The notes: generated from the letters alone by a model not told the origin. Positions 26,958 through 36,099 are shown, counted from the first letter of the stretch. The stretch: 64,000 nucleotides of DNA from Variovorax atrisoli 110B (GCF_000382045.1 NZ_KB907455.1:310001-374000); one strand, 5' to 3'. A program made the numbers and translations.

Positions 26958-28015
26958 CGCTGCGCACCGGGCTGCAGCGCGCGGTGGCTGTTCTGCTGGC
27001 CTTCCTCGTCGCGATGCCGGCCGTGGCGCAGCAGGGCACGGCGACAGGAGCCGCGGTGGCGCCTGCCGAGAAGGGCGCGCCGTCGCCCGCCATCCGGATG
27101 CTCCGCTTCGGCGTGCTGCCGCTGGGCGGCACCGTCGAGTCGCGCGCGCTGTGGACGCCGCTCATGAACGACCTGGGCCGCGCGCTCGGCATGCCGGTCA
27201 GCATGTATTCGGTGCCGACCTACGAAGAGCTCGACCGCGCCATCGGGCGCGACGAGATCGACATGGCCTTCCTCTCCGGAAAGATGGCGCTGGACGCCGT
27301 GATGCAGCGTCGCATGAAGGTGGTGGCGCAGATCGCGCGGCACCCCGGCATGCCCGAGCACCGCGCGGTGCTGCTGGTGCGCAAGGCAGGCCCGCTCAAC
27401 ACGCTCGAGGGCCTGCTCGCGCAGCCCGAGAAGTGGCGCCTGGCGCGCGGCGACAGCCGCTCGGTCACCGGCTTCATCGTGCCGCAGAGCCAGCTCTTCC
27501 TGCCGAACAACATCGAGATGGAGACGCGCTTTCGCAGCGAGTTCGTCGGCACCCACCAGGCCACCGCGCTGGCCGTGGCCAACGGCGACGCCGACGTGGC
27601 GACCAACAACACCACCGACCTGGAGCGCTTCCGCCAGCAGTTCCCCATCGAGGCCGAGCGGCTGAAGGTGATCTGGGAGTCGCAGCCGCCGCCCGGCGCG
27701 CAGATGGTGGTGCGGCGCGACTTCCCGCCCGAGTTCCAGGCGCGGCTGCAGAACTTCCTGACCGGCTACGGCAAGGCCAAGGGCACGCGCGGCGACGCCG
27801 AGCGCGAGGTGCTCAAGAGCCTGCGCGCGGCCTACGGCTACATCGCCGCCGACGACAGCGCGCTGCTGCCGCAGGCGCAGCTGGAGCGCCAGCTCGGCAG
27901 GCAGCACGCCATGGCCGCCGCGTGGGTCAACGAGGCCGCGCGCGAGCAGCGGCTGCAGCGCATCGAGAAGACCTACGCCGAGCAGGTCGAGATGCTGCGG
28001 CCCGCCTCCCGCTGA
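26954..28015 (+). CDS. PhnD-type periplasmic phosphate/phosphonate-like binding protein 2
   Basis: A 353-residue paralogue of the previous gene. The signal peptide ends at AVAQQ (about residue 25), and the same landmarks follow: FGVLPLGGTVESRALW, DEIDMAFLSGKMALDAV and EFVGTHQATALAVANGDADVATNN. ATG 26954 overlaps the upstream TGA. The two proteins may form a heteromeric sensor or recognise related ligands. The operon ends here; a GC-rich hairpin follows at 28033. Confidence 0.82.
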   Translation: MTLRTGLQRAVAVLLAFLVAMPAVAQQGTATGAAVAPAEKGAPSPAIRMLRFGVLPLGGTVESRALWTPLMNDLGRALGMPVSMYSVPTYEELDRAIGRDEIDMAFLSGKMALDAVMQRRMKVVAQIARHPGMPEHRAVLLVRKAGPLNTLEGLLAQPEKWRLARGDSRSVTGFIVPQSQLFLPNNIEMETRFRSEFVGTHQATALAVANGDADVATNNTTDLERFRQQFPIEAERLKVIWESQPPPGAQMVVRRDFPPEFQARLQNFLTGYGKAKGTRGDAEREVLKSLRAAYGYIAADDSALLPQAQLERQLGRQHAMAAAWVNEAAREQRLQRIEKTYAEQVEMLRPASR

Positions 28016-28032
28016 AGCGTCCGTCCTCCGCT

Positions 28033-28047
28033 GCCCGGCCGCCGGGC
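28033..28047 (+). terminator. GC-rich hairpin after the binding-protein pair
   Basis: GCCCGG-CCG-CCGGGC forms a perfect 6-bp hairpin 18 bp after the stop of the second PhnD-like gene. It lacks a T-run, so it is at best a weak or Rho-assisted terminator. Confidence 0.3.
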
Positions 28048-28103
28048 CGCCCGCCTGCGCAGGGCGAATCTCTACTCCCTTCGCCGTAGCTCCAGAGCCC
28101 CTG

Positions 28104-28134
28104 CCTAGGCCGTTAGCTAGGCCTTAAGGCGGAT
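28104..28134 (+). promoter_or_regulatory. Tandem CTAGNCCNTWA motif upstream of the T6SS operon
   Basis: Two adjacent direct half-sites, CTAGGCCGTTAG (28105-28116) and CTAGGCCTTAAG (28117-28128), followed by GCGGAT. About 25 of 31 bases match the motif at 8829-8861 once a 2-bp gap is allowed. It ends 70 bp before tssK, in the only clear promoter space in front of the secretion locus. Confidence 0.5.
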
Positions 28135-28204
28135 TTGCCACCAGCCCCCCGAGCCGGAAACTTCGTGTTTCTTTCAGGCAACCCTTGCCGTTGACGGAGT
28201 GCGG

Positions 28205-29536
28205 ATGAGTTGGCGAACAAAAGTGGTCTGGAGCGAGGGGATGCTGTTGCAGCCTCAGCACCTGCAGCAGAGCGAGCGTCATGCCGATCACGCGCGGCAC
28301 GTGCTGCTGCGTTCCACCACGCCCTACGCCTGGGGCTTCGCCGAGCTGGAGATCGACCCGGCCGCGCTCACGCTGGGCAAGCTGGCGCTGGTGCGCGCGG
28401 TGGGCCTGTTCGGCGACGGCACCGTCTTCGACATGCCTGCGGTCGACCCGCTGCCCGAGCCCATCGACATTCCATCCACCATGCGCGACGAGGCCGTGGT
28501 GCTCGCGCTGCCGCTGCGCCGCGCGGGCGCGCGCGAGGCCGACGCGGAAGAGTATGAGGAGCTGGTGCGCCACCGCGTGCTCGAGTCGGAGGTGCCCGAC
28601 TCCAACACCGCCGGCGAGCGCACCGCGATGCTGCAGCTGGGCCAGCTCCACACGCGCCTGATGCGCGCGAGCGAGGCCACCGATGCGTGGACCACTCTCG
28701 GCGTGGCCCGCGTGGTCGAGCGCCGCGTCGACAACCAGGTGCAGCTCGATCGCGCGATGCTGCCGCCCCTGCTCGACGTGGCCGGCCATGCCGTCATCCG
28801 CGCCTGGCTCGACGAACTGCTGGGCCTGCTGCGCCAGCGTGGCGAGGCTCTGGCCGGCCGGCTCACGCAGGGCGGCACCGGCGGCGTGGCCGAGATCGCC
28901 GACTTCATGCTGCTGCAGGCCGTCAACCGCAACGAGGCCGTCTTCGCGCATCTCGCGAAGAGCGCGATGCTGCATCCGCAGCACTTCTTCGAGCATGCGC
29001 TGGGCCTGGCGGGCGACCTCGCGAGCTTTCGCGACTCGCGCCGGGTGTCGCGCTTCGGTCCCTACATCCACGACGACCTCGCGATGAGCTTCCGTCCGCT
29101 CATGGACGACCTGCGCCGCAGCCTGTCGATGGTGTTCGAGCAGTCGGCCATCCGCATCGACCTGCACGATCGCAAGCACGGTGTGCGCGTGGCGGTGGTC
29201 ACCGATGTGGAGCTGCAGCGCAAGGCCACCTTCGTGCTCGCGGTGAGCGCGAGCATGCCCAGCGAGGCGCTGCGCGCGCGCTTTCCCACGCAGGTCAAGA
29301 TCGGGCCGGTCGAGCGCATCCGCGACCTCGTCAACCTCGCGCTGCCGGGCGTCACGCTCACGCCGATGCCGGTGGCGCCGAGGCAGATTCCCTTCCACAC
29401 GGGCGCCAGCTATTTCGAGCTGGAGACGCGCAACAGCGACCTGTGGCGGCAGCTAGAGCAGTCGGGGGGCATCGCGATGCACATCGCGGGCGATTTCCCC
29501 GGGCTCGATCTCCAGTTCTGGGCAATACGAGCATGA
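28205..29536 (+). CDS. tssK: T6SS baseplate protein TssK
   Basis: A 443-residue TssK, opening with MSWRTKVVWSEGMLLQPQHLQQ, the family signature. TssK trimers link the TssEFG baseplate wedges to the TssL/TssM membrane complex in the cytoplasm. ATG 28205 is chosen over the in-frame GTG 28199 because GGAG lies at good spacing and the family starts with MSWR. It is the first gene of the T6SS operon, behind the CTAG motif. Length matches the family (~445 aa). The gap to tssL (29537-29657) holds a dispersed repeat. Confidence 0.95.
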   Translation: MSWRTKVVWSEGMLLQPQHLQQSERHADHARHVLLRSTTPYAWGFAELEIDPAALTLGKLALVRAVGLFGDGTVFDMPAVDPLPEPIDIPSTMRDEAVVLALPLRRAGAREADAEEYEELVRHRVLESEVPDSNTAGERTAMLQLGQLHTRLMRASEATDAWTTLGVARVVERRVDNQVQLDRAMLPPLLDVAGHAVIRAWLDELLGLLRQRGEALAGRLTQGGTGGVAEIADFMLLQAVNRNEAVFAHLAKSAMLHPQHFFEHALGLAGDLASFRDSRRVSRFGPYIHDDLAMSFRPLMDDLRRSLSMVFEQSAIRIDLHDRKHGVRVAVVTDVELQRKATFVLAVSASMPSEALRARFPTQVKIGPVERIRDLVNLALPGVTLTPMPVAPRQIPFHTGASYFELETRNSDLWRQLEQSGGIAMHIAGDFPGLDLQFWAIRA

Positions 29537-29630
29537 CCCCCAGTCTTCGCGCACTTCGTGCCGCTACGCCAACCTCCTTCGAGGGGGCAACGCCTGTTGC
29601 CCGGCAAAGCCGGTTCCGCGGCATTCCACG
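29536..29630 (+). repeat. Dispersed palindromic intergenic repeat between tssK and tssL
   Basis: A plus-orientation copy of the 12869 element with the central hairpin varied (CCTCC..GAGGGGG) and an extra TTGCCCGGCAAAGCCGG hairpin. It sits inside what must be one operon, so it does not fully stop transcription here. Confidence 0.7.
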
Positions 29631-29657
29631 AATTGGCGCCGTCAGCGTGGAGCCATC

Positions 29658-31028
29658 ATGAGCACACCTCCCGATCCCTTCGCCGCCTTCGAGTCGGAGC
29701 GCACGGTCATCAAGCCCAAGCCGCGCACGCCGGCGGGCACGCCGAGTGCGCCCGCGCCTGCGCCTTTCTTCGGAGGGGCCGATCCGACACCCGCCGCCGA
29801 CGTTGGTGAACTCGGCCTGCTCAATCCACTGGTGTCGGCCGCCGGCAAGCTGCTGGTGCTGATCGGCAAGCTGCGCAACCTCGCGCAGCCGCCCAACGTG
29901 CCGGCGCTGCGTGCATCGACCGCCGATGCGGTCAACCAGTTCGACGCCAGCGCGCGCCGTGCGGGCGTGGGCAACGAGTCGGTGCTGGCCGCGCGCTACG
30001 TGCTGTGCACCGCGCTCGACGAGGCCGTGGCCAACACGCCCTGGGGCGTGCAGGCCGGCTGGAACAAGCAGAGCCTGCTGGTGCAGTTCCACAACGAGAC
30101 CTGGGGCGGCGAGAAGGTCTTCCAGCTGCTGGCCAAGCTCGCTCAGGACGTGCCCACGCACCGCCAGCTGCTGGAGCTGATCTACAGCGTGCTCGCCCTC
30201 GGCTTCGAGGGCCGCTACCGCGTGATCGACAACGGCCGCGCGCAGCTCGACTCGGTGCGCCAGCGCCTGGCCGACCTCATCGCGAAGGACCGTCCGCCCG
30301 TGGAAGCCGAGCTCTCGCCGCACTGGCGCGGGCAGGGCGCCGGCACGGTGCGGCTGCGCGAGTCGCTGCCGCTTTGGGTGTTCGCAGCGGGCTTCGCGCT
30401 GCTGCTGGCGCTCGCATGGTTCGGGCTGCGGCTCACGCTCAACCATCGTTCCGACACCACCTACGCCGCGGTGTCCAGCCTGCGCGCGCCCAACATCCAG
30501 ATCGCGCCGCCCGCGCTGCCGGCGAAGACGCCGCGCCTCGCGCGCTTCCTCGAGCCCGAGGTGAAGCAGGGCCTGGTGACGGTGACCGACGAGGCCGACC
30601 GCAGCGTGGTGCGCCTGCGCGGCGACTCCTTCTTCGGCTCCGGCAGCGCCGACCCGATGCCGCAGTCGCTGCCGGTGCTGCGCCGCATCGGCCAGGCGCT
30701 GTCCGAGGTGAAGGGCGAGGTGCTGATCACCGGCCACTCCGACAACCAGCCGATCCGCTCGCTGCGCTATCCGTCCAACTGGCATCTGTCGGCCGCGCGC
30801 GCCGATGCGGTGAAGGGCGCGCTCTCCACGCTGGTCGACCCGGCCCGCATGCGTTCCGACGGCAAGGCCGACGCCGAGCCGGTGGCGCCCAACGACACGC
30901 CGGCCAACCGCGCGCGCAACCGCCGCGTCGAGATCGTGCTGCTGACGGGCCCCGAGGGCGTCACACCCGCGCCGACTGCTGTCGCGCCGGCCGCCGTTCC
31001 TGCTCCGGCCGCGGGAGCGACGAAATGA
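29658..31028 (+). CDS. tssL: T6SS membrane protein TssL with OmpA domain
   Basis: A 456-residue TssL (DotU/IcmH) with a C-terminal OmpA/MotB peptidoglycan-binding domain, the evolved form of TssL. A Pro-rich start precedes the cytoplasmic DotU domain (about 45-225; NPLVSAAGKLLVLIG, ARYVLCTALDEAVANTPWG), then one TM helix (about 237-257) and the periplasmic OmpA domain (about 300-440; ITGHSDNQPIRS, NRARNRRVEIVLL). It anchors the secretion complex in the inner membrane and to the cell wall. GGAG precedes ATG 29658; its TGA overlaps the ATG of tssM. Confidence 0.95.
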   Translation: MSTPPDPFAAFESERTVIKPKPRTPAGTPSAPAPAPFFGGADPTPAADVGELGLLNPLVSAAGKLLVLIGKLRNLAQPPNVPALRASTADAVNQFDASARRAGVGNESVLAARYVLCTALDEAVANTPWGVQAGWNKQSLLVQFHNETWGGEKVFQLLAKLAQDVPTHRQLLELIYSVLALGFEGRYRVIDNGRAQLDSVRQRLADLIAKDRPPVEAELSPHWRGQGAGTVRLRESLPLWVFAAGFALLLALAWFGLRLTLNHRSDTTYAAVSSLRAPNIQIAPPALPAKTPRLARFLEPEVKQGLVTVTDEADRSVVRLRGDSFFGSGSADPMPQSLPVLRRIGQALSEVKGEVLITGHSDNQPIRSLRYPSNWHLSAARADAVKGALSTLVDPARMRSDGKADAEPVAPNDTPANRARNRRVEIVLLTGPEGVTPAPTAVAPAAVPAPAAGATK

Positions 31029-34000
31029 TCAAGAAAATCTTCGGCTTCCTCTTCAGCCCGCTGCTGCTCACGCTGCTGGCGCTGCTCGTCGTCGCGCTGC
31101 TGATCTGGTGGATCGGCCCGCTGGTGAAGATCGGCTCGCTCGCGCCGCTGGAGAGCGAGACCACGCGCGCCATCGTCATCGGCGTCATCGTGCTCGTCGT
31201 GGTGCTGCGCGCGCTGTACCGCCGCTGGCGCGCCCGCCGCGCGAGCCGGCACCTCACCGACGGCCTCATGAAGGCGCCGGCCGCCAAGGCCGATGCGCCG
31301 GTCAACGGCGAGCAGAAGATCCTCGACACGCGCTTCAGCGAGGCCGTTGCCACGCTCAAGCAGATGCGGCTGCATGCCGCCGGCAGGAAGCCGGGCTGGC
31401 GCGACTGGCTTTCCATCTCGGGCGGCAGCTATCTCTACGACCTGCCCTGGTACGTGTTCATCGGCGCGCCCGGCGCGGGCAAGACCACCGCGCTGGTCAA
31501 CTCGGGCCTGAGCTTCCCGCTGGCCGAGAAGTTCGGCCCCGGCGCCATCCGCGGCGTGGGCGGCACGCGCAACTGCGACTGGTGGTTCACCGACGAGGCG
31601 GTGCTCATCGACACCGCGGGCCGCTACACCACGCAGGACAGCCACCAGTCGGAAGACAAGAGCGCGTGGGAAGGCTTCCTGGGGCTGCTGAAGAAGGTGC
31701 GCCCGCGACGGCCGCTGAATGGCGTGTTCCTCACCGTCAGCGTGGCCGACCTGCTGAGCCAGGGCCCCGAGGCGCGCACGCAGCTCGCGGCATCGATCCG
31801 CGCGCGCCTGCTGGAACTCGACGGCAAGCTCACCACGCGGCTGCCGGTGTATGTGCTCGTCACCAAGAGCGACCTGCTCTACGGCTTCACCGACTACTTC
31901 GACGACCTCGGCAAGGAGCAGCGCGCGCAGGTCTTCGGCTTCACGCTGCCGGCCGACGAGAACCTGCAGGTGGAGGAGAAGGGACTCTCCGCCGCCTTCA
32001 ACCGCGAGTTCGCGCTGCTGCACAACCGCGTGAACGACGGCCTCATCGCGCGCATGCAGCGCGAGACCGACGGCAACCGCCGCGCGGCGATCTTCGGCTT
32101 TCCCGCGCAGTTCGGCTCCATCGGGCCGCTGCTGTCGGACCTGCTGGAGCAGGTGTTCACCGGCTCGCGCTTCGCGCAGCCGCCGTGGGTGCGCGGCGTG
32201 TACTTCACCAGCGGCACGCAGGAAGGCAGTCCCATCGACCGCGTGATGGGCAGCCTGGCGCGCAGCTTCGGCATCGAGCGCGCGATGCTCGCGCCGCAGA
32301 AGTCCAGCGGGCGCAGCTATTTCCTCACCTCGCTGCTGCGCGACGTGGTGTTTCCCGAGCAGCGCCTGGCCGGTGCCGACGTGAAGCTGGAGCGCCGCCG
32401 CCACACGCTGCGCGTGATCGGCGTGACGGCGATGACGCTGGTCACCGTCGGCCTGCTCGCGGCCTGGGGCTACAGCACGCTGCAGAACATGAACTACCTG
32501 AAGTCGGTCGAGGCCCGCGTGGAGCCCGCCCGGCAGAACCTCGCGGCGCTGCCCGCGCGCGTGCAGAACCTGGTGGAAGTCGCGCCGGTGCTGCAGAGCC
32601 TGCGCGACATCTGGAAGACGCCCGAGAACCGCCAGGGCGACGAGCCGCTGTCGATGACGCTGGGCCTCTACCAGGGCGACAAGCTCGACGCTGCCGCCAT
32701 GCTCACGCACCAGCGTGCGCTCAACGACGCCTTCCTGCCGCAGATCGCCAAGCGCATCGAGGACCAGCTGCGCACCGCGCAGAAGGACAACCTCGAGTTC
32801 ACCTACGAGGCGCTCAAGACCTACCTGATGCTCTACCAGCCCGAGCACTTCGACGCCGAGGCGCTGAAGGCCTGGATCACGCTCGACTGGGCGCGCAACC
32901 TCGACCGCGGCATTCCTGAGGACCAGCGCAAGCAGCTGGAAGACCAGCTCGACGTGCTCATCGCACAGGGCCCGCCGCGCTCGCCGCTGAAGATGGACGA
33001 GAACCTGGTGCGCAGCGTGCGTGCCGTGCTCGCGAGCTATCCGCTGGAGCAGCGCGTGTTCAGCAGGCTGAAGCGCCAGCGCGCCAGCAAGGACATTCCG
33101 GGCTTCAGCGTGGCCGCGGCCACCGGCCCGTCGGGCCCGCTGGTGTTCGAGCGCATCAGCGGCAAGCCGCTGTCCGAGGGCGTGCCGGGCATGTTCACCT
33201 ACGACGGCTACCACAAGCGCTTCCAGAACGAAGTGGTGGTGCTCACCGGCCTGCTCGCGAACGAAGACCCGTGGGTGCTCGGCCAGGACCGCAACGCCGC
33301 CGACCGCCTGCGCGACGCCGCCGCGCTCGGCGCGCTGACCGACCGCGTGCGCCGCCTCTACCTGGAGGAGTACGTCAAGCAATGGGAGGCGCTGCTGGCC
33401 GATGTGCGTTTGATCCGCGTGAACGGGCTGGAGAAGAACATCGAGACCGCGCGCATCCTCTCGGGCGTCGATTCGCCGCTCGCGAACTTCCTGCGCGCCG
33501 TGGTCAAGCAGACCACGCTGATCCCCGCCGCCGACGCCAACAAGGACGTGGTCAGCAAGGCCACCGAGACCGTGCGCAACACCCGCAAGGGCCTGGAAGA
33601 CCTGTTCGGCGCCGACCCCGGCCGGCAGGTGGCCCCGGGCAAGCGCATCGAGAGCATCGTGGACGACCGCTTCGAGGCGCTGCGCCGGCTCGTCACCGCG
33701 GGCGGCCCCAACCAGCCGGCGCCCATCGACGACGCGCTGAAGCTCTTCAACGAGGTCTACGTGTACCTCAACGCCGTCGACACGGCCGTGAAGGGCCGCA
33801 CCTCGCCGCCGCCGGGCGACGTGGCCGGCAAGCTCAAGTCCGACGCCGGCCGCCTGCCGGAGCCCGTGCGCTCCATGGTCGAGAACCTGAGCCAGGCCGG
33901 CGCCGCGCAGGCGCAGGTGGCCGAGCGCGGCAACCTCAGCCAGGACCTGCGCCCCGTCACCGAGTTCTGCGCGCGTGCTATCGCCGGCCGCTATCCCTTC

Positions 34001-34627
34001 GTGCAGAGCAGCAAGCGCGACGTGCTGCCCGAGGACTTCGGCCAGATGTTCGGCCCCGGCGGCCTGATGGACGATTTCTTCCAGAAGCGCCTGGCCGCCA
34101 TCGTCGACACCAGCACGCGTCCGTGGCGCTACAAGCCCGTGGCCGAGCGCGGCGCCATCACCACCCAGGCGATCGCGCAGTTCGAGCGCGCCGCGCGCAT
34201 CAAGGAGATCTTCTTCCGCGGCGGCGGCCGGGGCCCGTCGATGCGGCTGGACTTCAAGCCGGTGGAGATGGATGCGGGCATCACCCAGTTCATCCTCGAC
34301 GTCGACGGCCAGCTCGTGAAATACGCGCACGGCCCCGTCGTGCCCATGGCCGTGCAGTGGCCCGGCCCCAAGGGCAGCAACCAGGTGCGCATCCAGGTCA
34401 GCCCGCCCTCGACCACCGGCAGCTCCGGCTCCGCGGTGGACGGCCCGTGGGCGCTCTTCCGCACGCTCGACGACGGCCAGCTCGAGGCGGGCGACGCGCC
34501 CGAGAAGTTCTTCATCACCTTCCAGGTCGGTGCGCGCAAGACGCGCTTCGAGGTGACGACCAACAGCGTGCAGCACCCGATCCGACTGCGCGAGCTGCGC
34601 GAGTTCTCATGTCCGGAGGGGCTGTGA
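31025..34627 (+). CDS. tssM: T6SS membrane protein TssM (IcmF)
   Basis: A 1,200-residue TssM. Two N-terminal TM helices (about 8-30 and 46-65) precede a cytoplasmic NTPase-like domain with an intact Walker A, GAPGAGKTT (Lys153). TM3 lies at about 461-482, followed by a long periplasmic part (IcmF-related and DUF1215-like regions) ending with a beta-rich C-terminus. It forms the trans-envelope channel with TssL and normally TssJ; no tssJ is in the window. ATG 31025 overlaps the tssL stop (ATGA), and its TGA overlaps the GTG of tagF. Length is typical. Confidence 0.95.
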   Translation: MIKKIFGFLFSPLLLTLLALLVVALLIWWIGPLVKIGSLAPLESETTRAIVIGVIVLVVVLRALYRRWRARRASRHLTDGLMKAPAAKADAPVNGEQKILDTRFSEAVATLKQMRLHAAGRKPGWRDWLSISGGSYLYDLPWYVFIGAPGAGKTTALVNSGLSFPLAEKFGPGAIRGVGGTRNCDWWFTDEAVLIDTAGRYTTQDSHQSEDKSAWEGFLGLLKKVRPRRPLNGVFLTVSVADLLSQGPEARTQLAASIRARLLELDGKLTTRLPVYVLVTKSDLLYGFTDYFDDLGKEQRAQVFGFTLPADENLQVEEKGLSAAFNREFALLHNRVNDGLIARMQRETDGNRRAAIFGFPAQFGSIGPLLSDLLEQVFTGSRFAQPPWVRGVYFTSGTQEGSPIDRVMGSLARSFGIERAMLAPQKSSGRSYFLTSLLRDVVFPEQRLAGADVKLERRRHTLRVIGVTAMTLVTVGLLAAWGYSTLQNMNYLKSVEARVEPARQNLAALPARVQNLVEVAPVLQSLRDIWKTPENRQGDEPLSMTLGLYQGDKLDAAAMLTHQRALNDAFLPQIAKRIEDQLRTAQKDNLEFTYEALKTYLMLYQPEHFDAEALKAWITLDWARNLDRGIPEDQRKQLEDQLDVLIAQGPPRSPLKMDENLVRSVRAVLASYPLEQRVFSRLKRQRASKDIPGFSVAAATGPSGPLVFERISGKPLSEGVPGMFTYDGYHKRFQNEVVVLTGLLANEDPWVLGQDRNAADRLRDAAALGALTDRVRRLYLEEYVKQWEALLADVRLIRVNGLEKNIETARILSGVDSPLANFLRAVVKQTTLIPAADANKDVVSKATETVRNTRKGLEDLFGADPGRQVAPGKRIESIVDDRFEALRRLVTAGGPNQPAPIDDALKLFNEVYVYLNAVDTAVKGRTSPPPGDVAGKLKSDAGRLPEPVRSMVENLSQAGAAQAQVAERGNLSQDLRPVTEFCARAIAGRYPFVQSSKRDVLPEDFGQMFGPGGLMDDFFQKRLAAIVDTSTRPWRYKPVAERGAITTQAIAQFERAARIKEIFFRGGGRGPSMRLDFKPVEMDAGITQFILDVDGQLVKYAHGPVVPMAVQWPGPKGSNQVRIQVSPPSTTGSSGSAVDGPWALFRTLDDGQLEAGDAPEKFFITFQVGARKTRFEVTTNSVQHPIRLRELREFSCPEGL

Positions 34628-35280
34628 GCGTCGAGTCCTCTTCGTCGTCGCTGCTTGCTCCCGCCGCTGCGCTGCCCGGGTGGTTCGGGAAATTGCCTGG
34701 CATGGGGGACTTCGCGCATCGGCGGCTGCCTGAGGCGTTCCGCGCGGTCTGGGACCAGTGGCTGCAGCGCGGGATGTCGCGGCTGCGGGATCGGGCGGAT
34801 TGGACCGAGCGGTATCTCGAAGCGCCCATCTGGTGCTTTGCGCTGGGGCGGCAGGTTGCTGGCGAGCAGGCGTGGATCGGGGTGCTCATGCCTTCCGTGG
34901 ATGGGGTGGGGCGGTACTTTCCGTTTGCCATTGCGGTGGAGTTGAGCGCGAACTCGCCCGGGACCCTGCGGGGGGAAGCGCTGGCTGCTGCGCTGGAGTG
35001 GTGGGCTCATGCGACGCAGGCTGCGTTGGAGGGGCTTGATGGGGATCTGGATGCGGTGCGGTTTGATGCTGTGTTGCAGAGGTTGTTTTTGGCGGATGTT
35101 GTTGCTTCTTCTTCGGTTGGTCGGGAAGGGGTTGTGGAGTCTCTGGAGTTGCCGGTGGCGGGGGCTTCGTTGTGGTTGAGTGATCCTTCTGTTGAGAGTG
35201 GGATACGGATGCTCAGTACCGGGTTGCCTCGGGATGAGCAATTTGAAGCTCTGTTTCTGGGCTTTGCCGAGGAGGGGTGA
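34624..35280 (+). CDS. tagF: T6SS-associated regulator TagF
   Basis: A 218-residue TagF-domain protein (PGWFGKLPGMGDFAHRRLP at the start, then DQWLQRGM and PSVDGVGRYFPFAIA). TagF is a post-translational repressor of T6SS assembly in Pseudomonas and Agrobacterium. GTG 34624 is chosen because GGAGGGG lies just upstream and it forms a GTGA overlap with the tssM stop; an in-frame ATG at 34609 is the alternative. From about 34,700 onward third codon positions become increasingly G/T-rich, unlike the G/C-rich codons of neighbours. It is the last gene before the repeat island. Confidence 0.88.
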   Translation: MSVESSSSSLLAPAAALPGWFGKLPGMGDFAHRRLPEAFRAVWDQWLQRGMSRLRDRADWTERYLEAPIWCFALGRQVAGEQAWIGVLMPSVDGVGRYFPFAIAVELSANSPGTLRGEALAAALEWWAHATQAALEGLDGDLDAVRFDAVLQRLFLADVVASSSVGREGVVESLELPVAGASLWLSDPSVESGIRMLSTGLPRDEQFEALFLGFAEEG

Positions 35281-36099
35281 GATGTACGCCTCTTCTTGTT
35301 TTGGGTTTCGGAGCCGGGTCTCGCCCCGGCGGGCGACCTACTTTCTTTTGCTTCGCCAAAAGAAAGTAGGCAAAGAAAAGGCGACCCTGCTGTCTGTGTC
35401 CCTTCGCTTCGCTACGGGCAACCTGCGGTGCTCGGCGCAGGAGGGGGTCCGCAGAACTCGCTTCGCTCAAACAGCTGCGGCCCTGATCCCTCCTGCGCCT
35501 GCGCTCCTCGGCACAGCCAGAAGGGAGTGGGGCGGGCCATCGCTTCGCTCGGCCCTTGGGTTGCCTGGATGGGCCTTTGCTTCGCTCGGCGGGGGAGGGT
35601 GGGGCGGGGCTGATGTTGGTCGCGCTAGCGGGTGCTGCGGCATCAGCAGCACCATCGGCATCGACGGCACGAGCGGCACCAACGGGATACACAGGACCGG
35701 CAGCACGAGCGGTGCTGACAGCACACGCAATCCAAACCACTGCCCCCCCTCATTCCAAGCACTGCAGGCGCAAAGCGCCCGCAGTGCCTTGGTGGCCGAG
35801 CGCAGCGATGGCCCGCAGGTCTGCAATCCCCTCTGGCTGCGCCGAGGAGCGCAGCGTTTCGCGGATCAGGGCTCGCCCTTGTCTGAGCGAAGCGAGTTTG
35901 GGCGAGACCCCGCGAAACGCGAGCACCGCAGGTTGCCCCGTAGCGCAGCGAAGGGGTCGCAGACAGCGGGGTCGCCTTTTCTTTGCTTACTTTCTTTTGG
36001 CGAAGCAAAAGAAAGTGAGTCGGCCGCCGGGCCGAGACCCGGCCCCGGGAAGCAAACACGACAAGCCACCCAACAAGCAACCAAAGAAGGAGCCAGTCA
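35281..36099. repeat. Repeat island: two inverted ~250-bp structured elements around a spacer
   Basis: No credible gene. Left copy about 35311-35556, right copy about 35794-36045 in opposite orientation, spacer about 35557-35793. Each copy has a CTTTCTTTTG...CAAAAGAAAG hairpin and an internal two-part stem-loop. In the left copy the stems are GCGCAGGA/TCCTGCGC (35435, 35491) and CCGCAG/CTGCGG (35449, 35475). In the right copy they are GCGTTTCGCG/CGCGAAACGC (35854, 35911) and CTCGCCC/GGGCGAG (35872, 35900). The loop (ACTCGCTTCGCTCA) is conserved. The stems differ in sequence but still pair, which points to a selected fold. Confidence 0.8.
35759..35787. terminator. Strong hairpin inside the repeat-island spacer
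   Basis: GCACTGCAGGCGC (35759-35771), loop AAA, GCGCCCGCAGTGC (35775-35787): 12 of 13 positions pair. No T-run follows, so its role as a terminator between tagF and the kinase gene is uncertain. Confidence 0.4.

Noticed and set aside
30767-34576. A 1,269-codon minus-strand frame opposite tssM
   Set aside because: Low-complexity Arg/Ala/Val/Leu/His product typical of antisense shadows; tssM is unambiguous.
35556-36089. Open frames inside the repeat island
   Set aside because: They read through inverted repeat arms and give low-complexity products; no ribosome site at a sensible distance.
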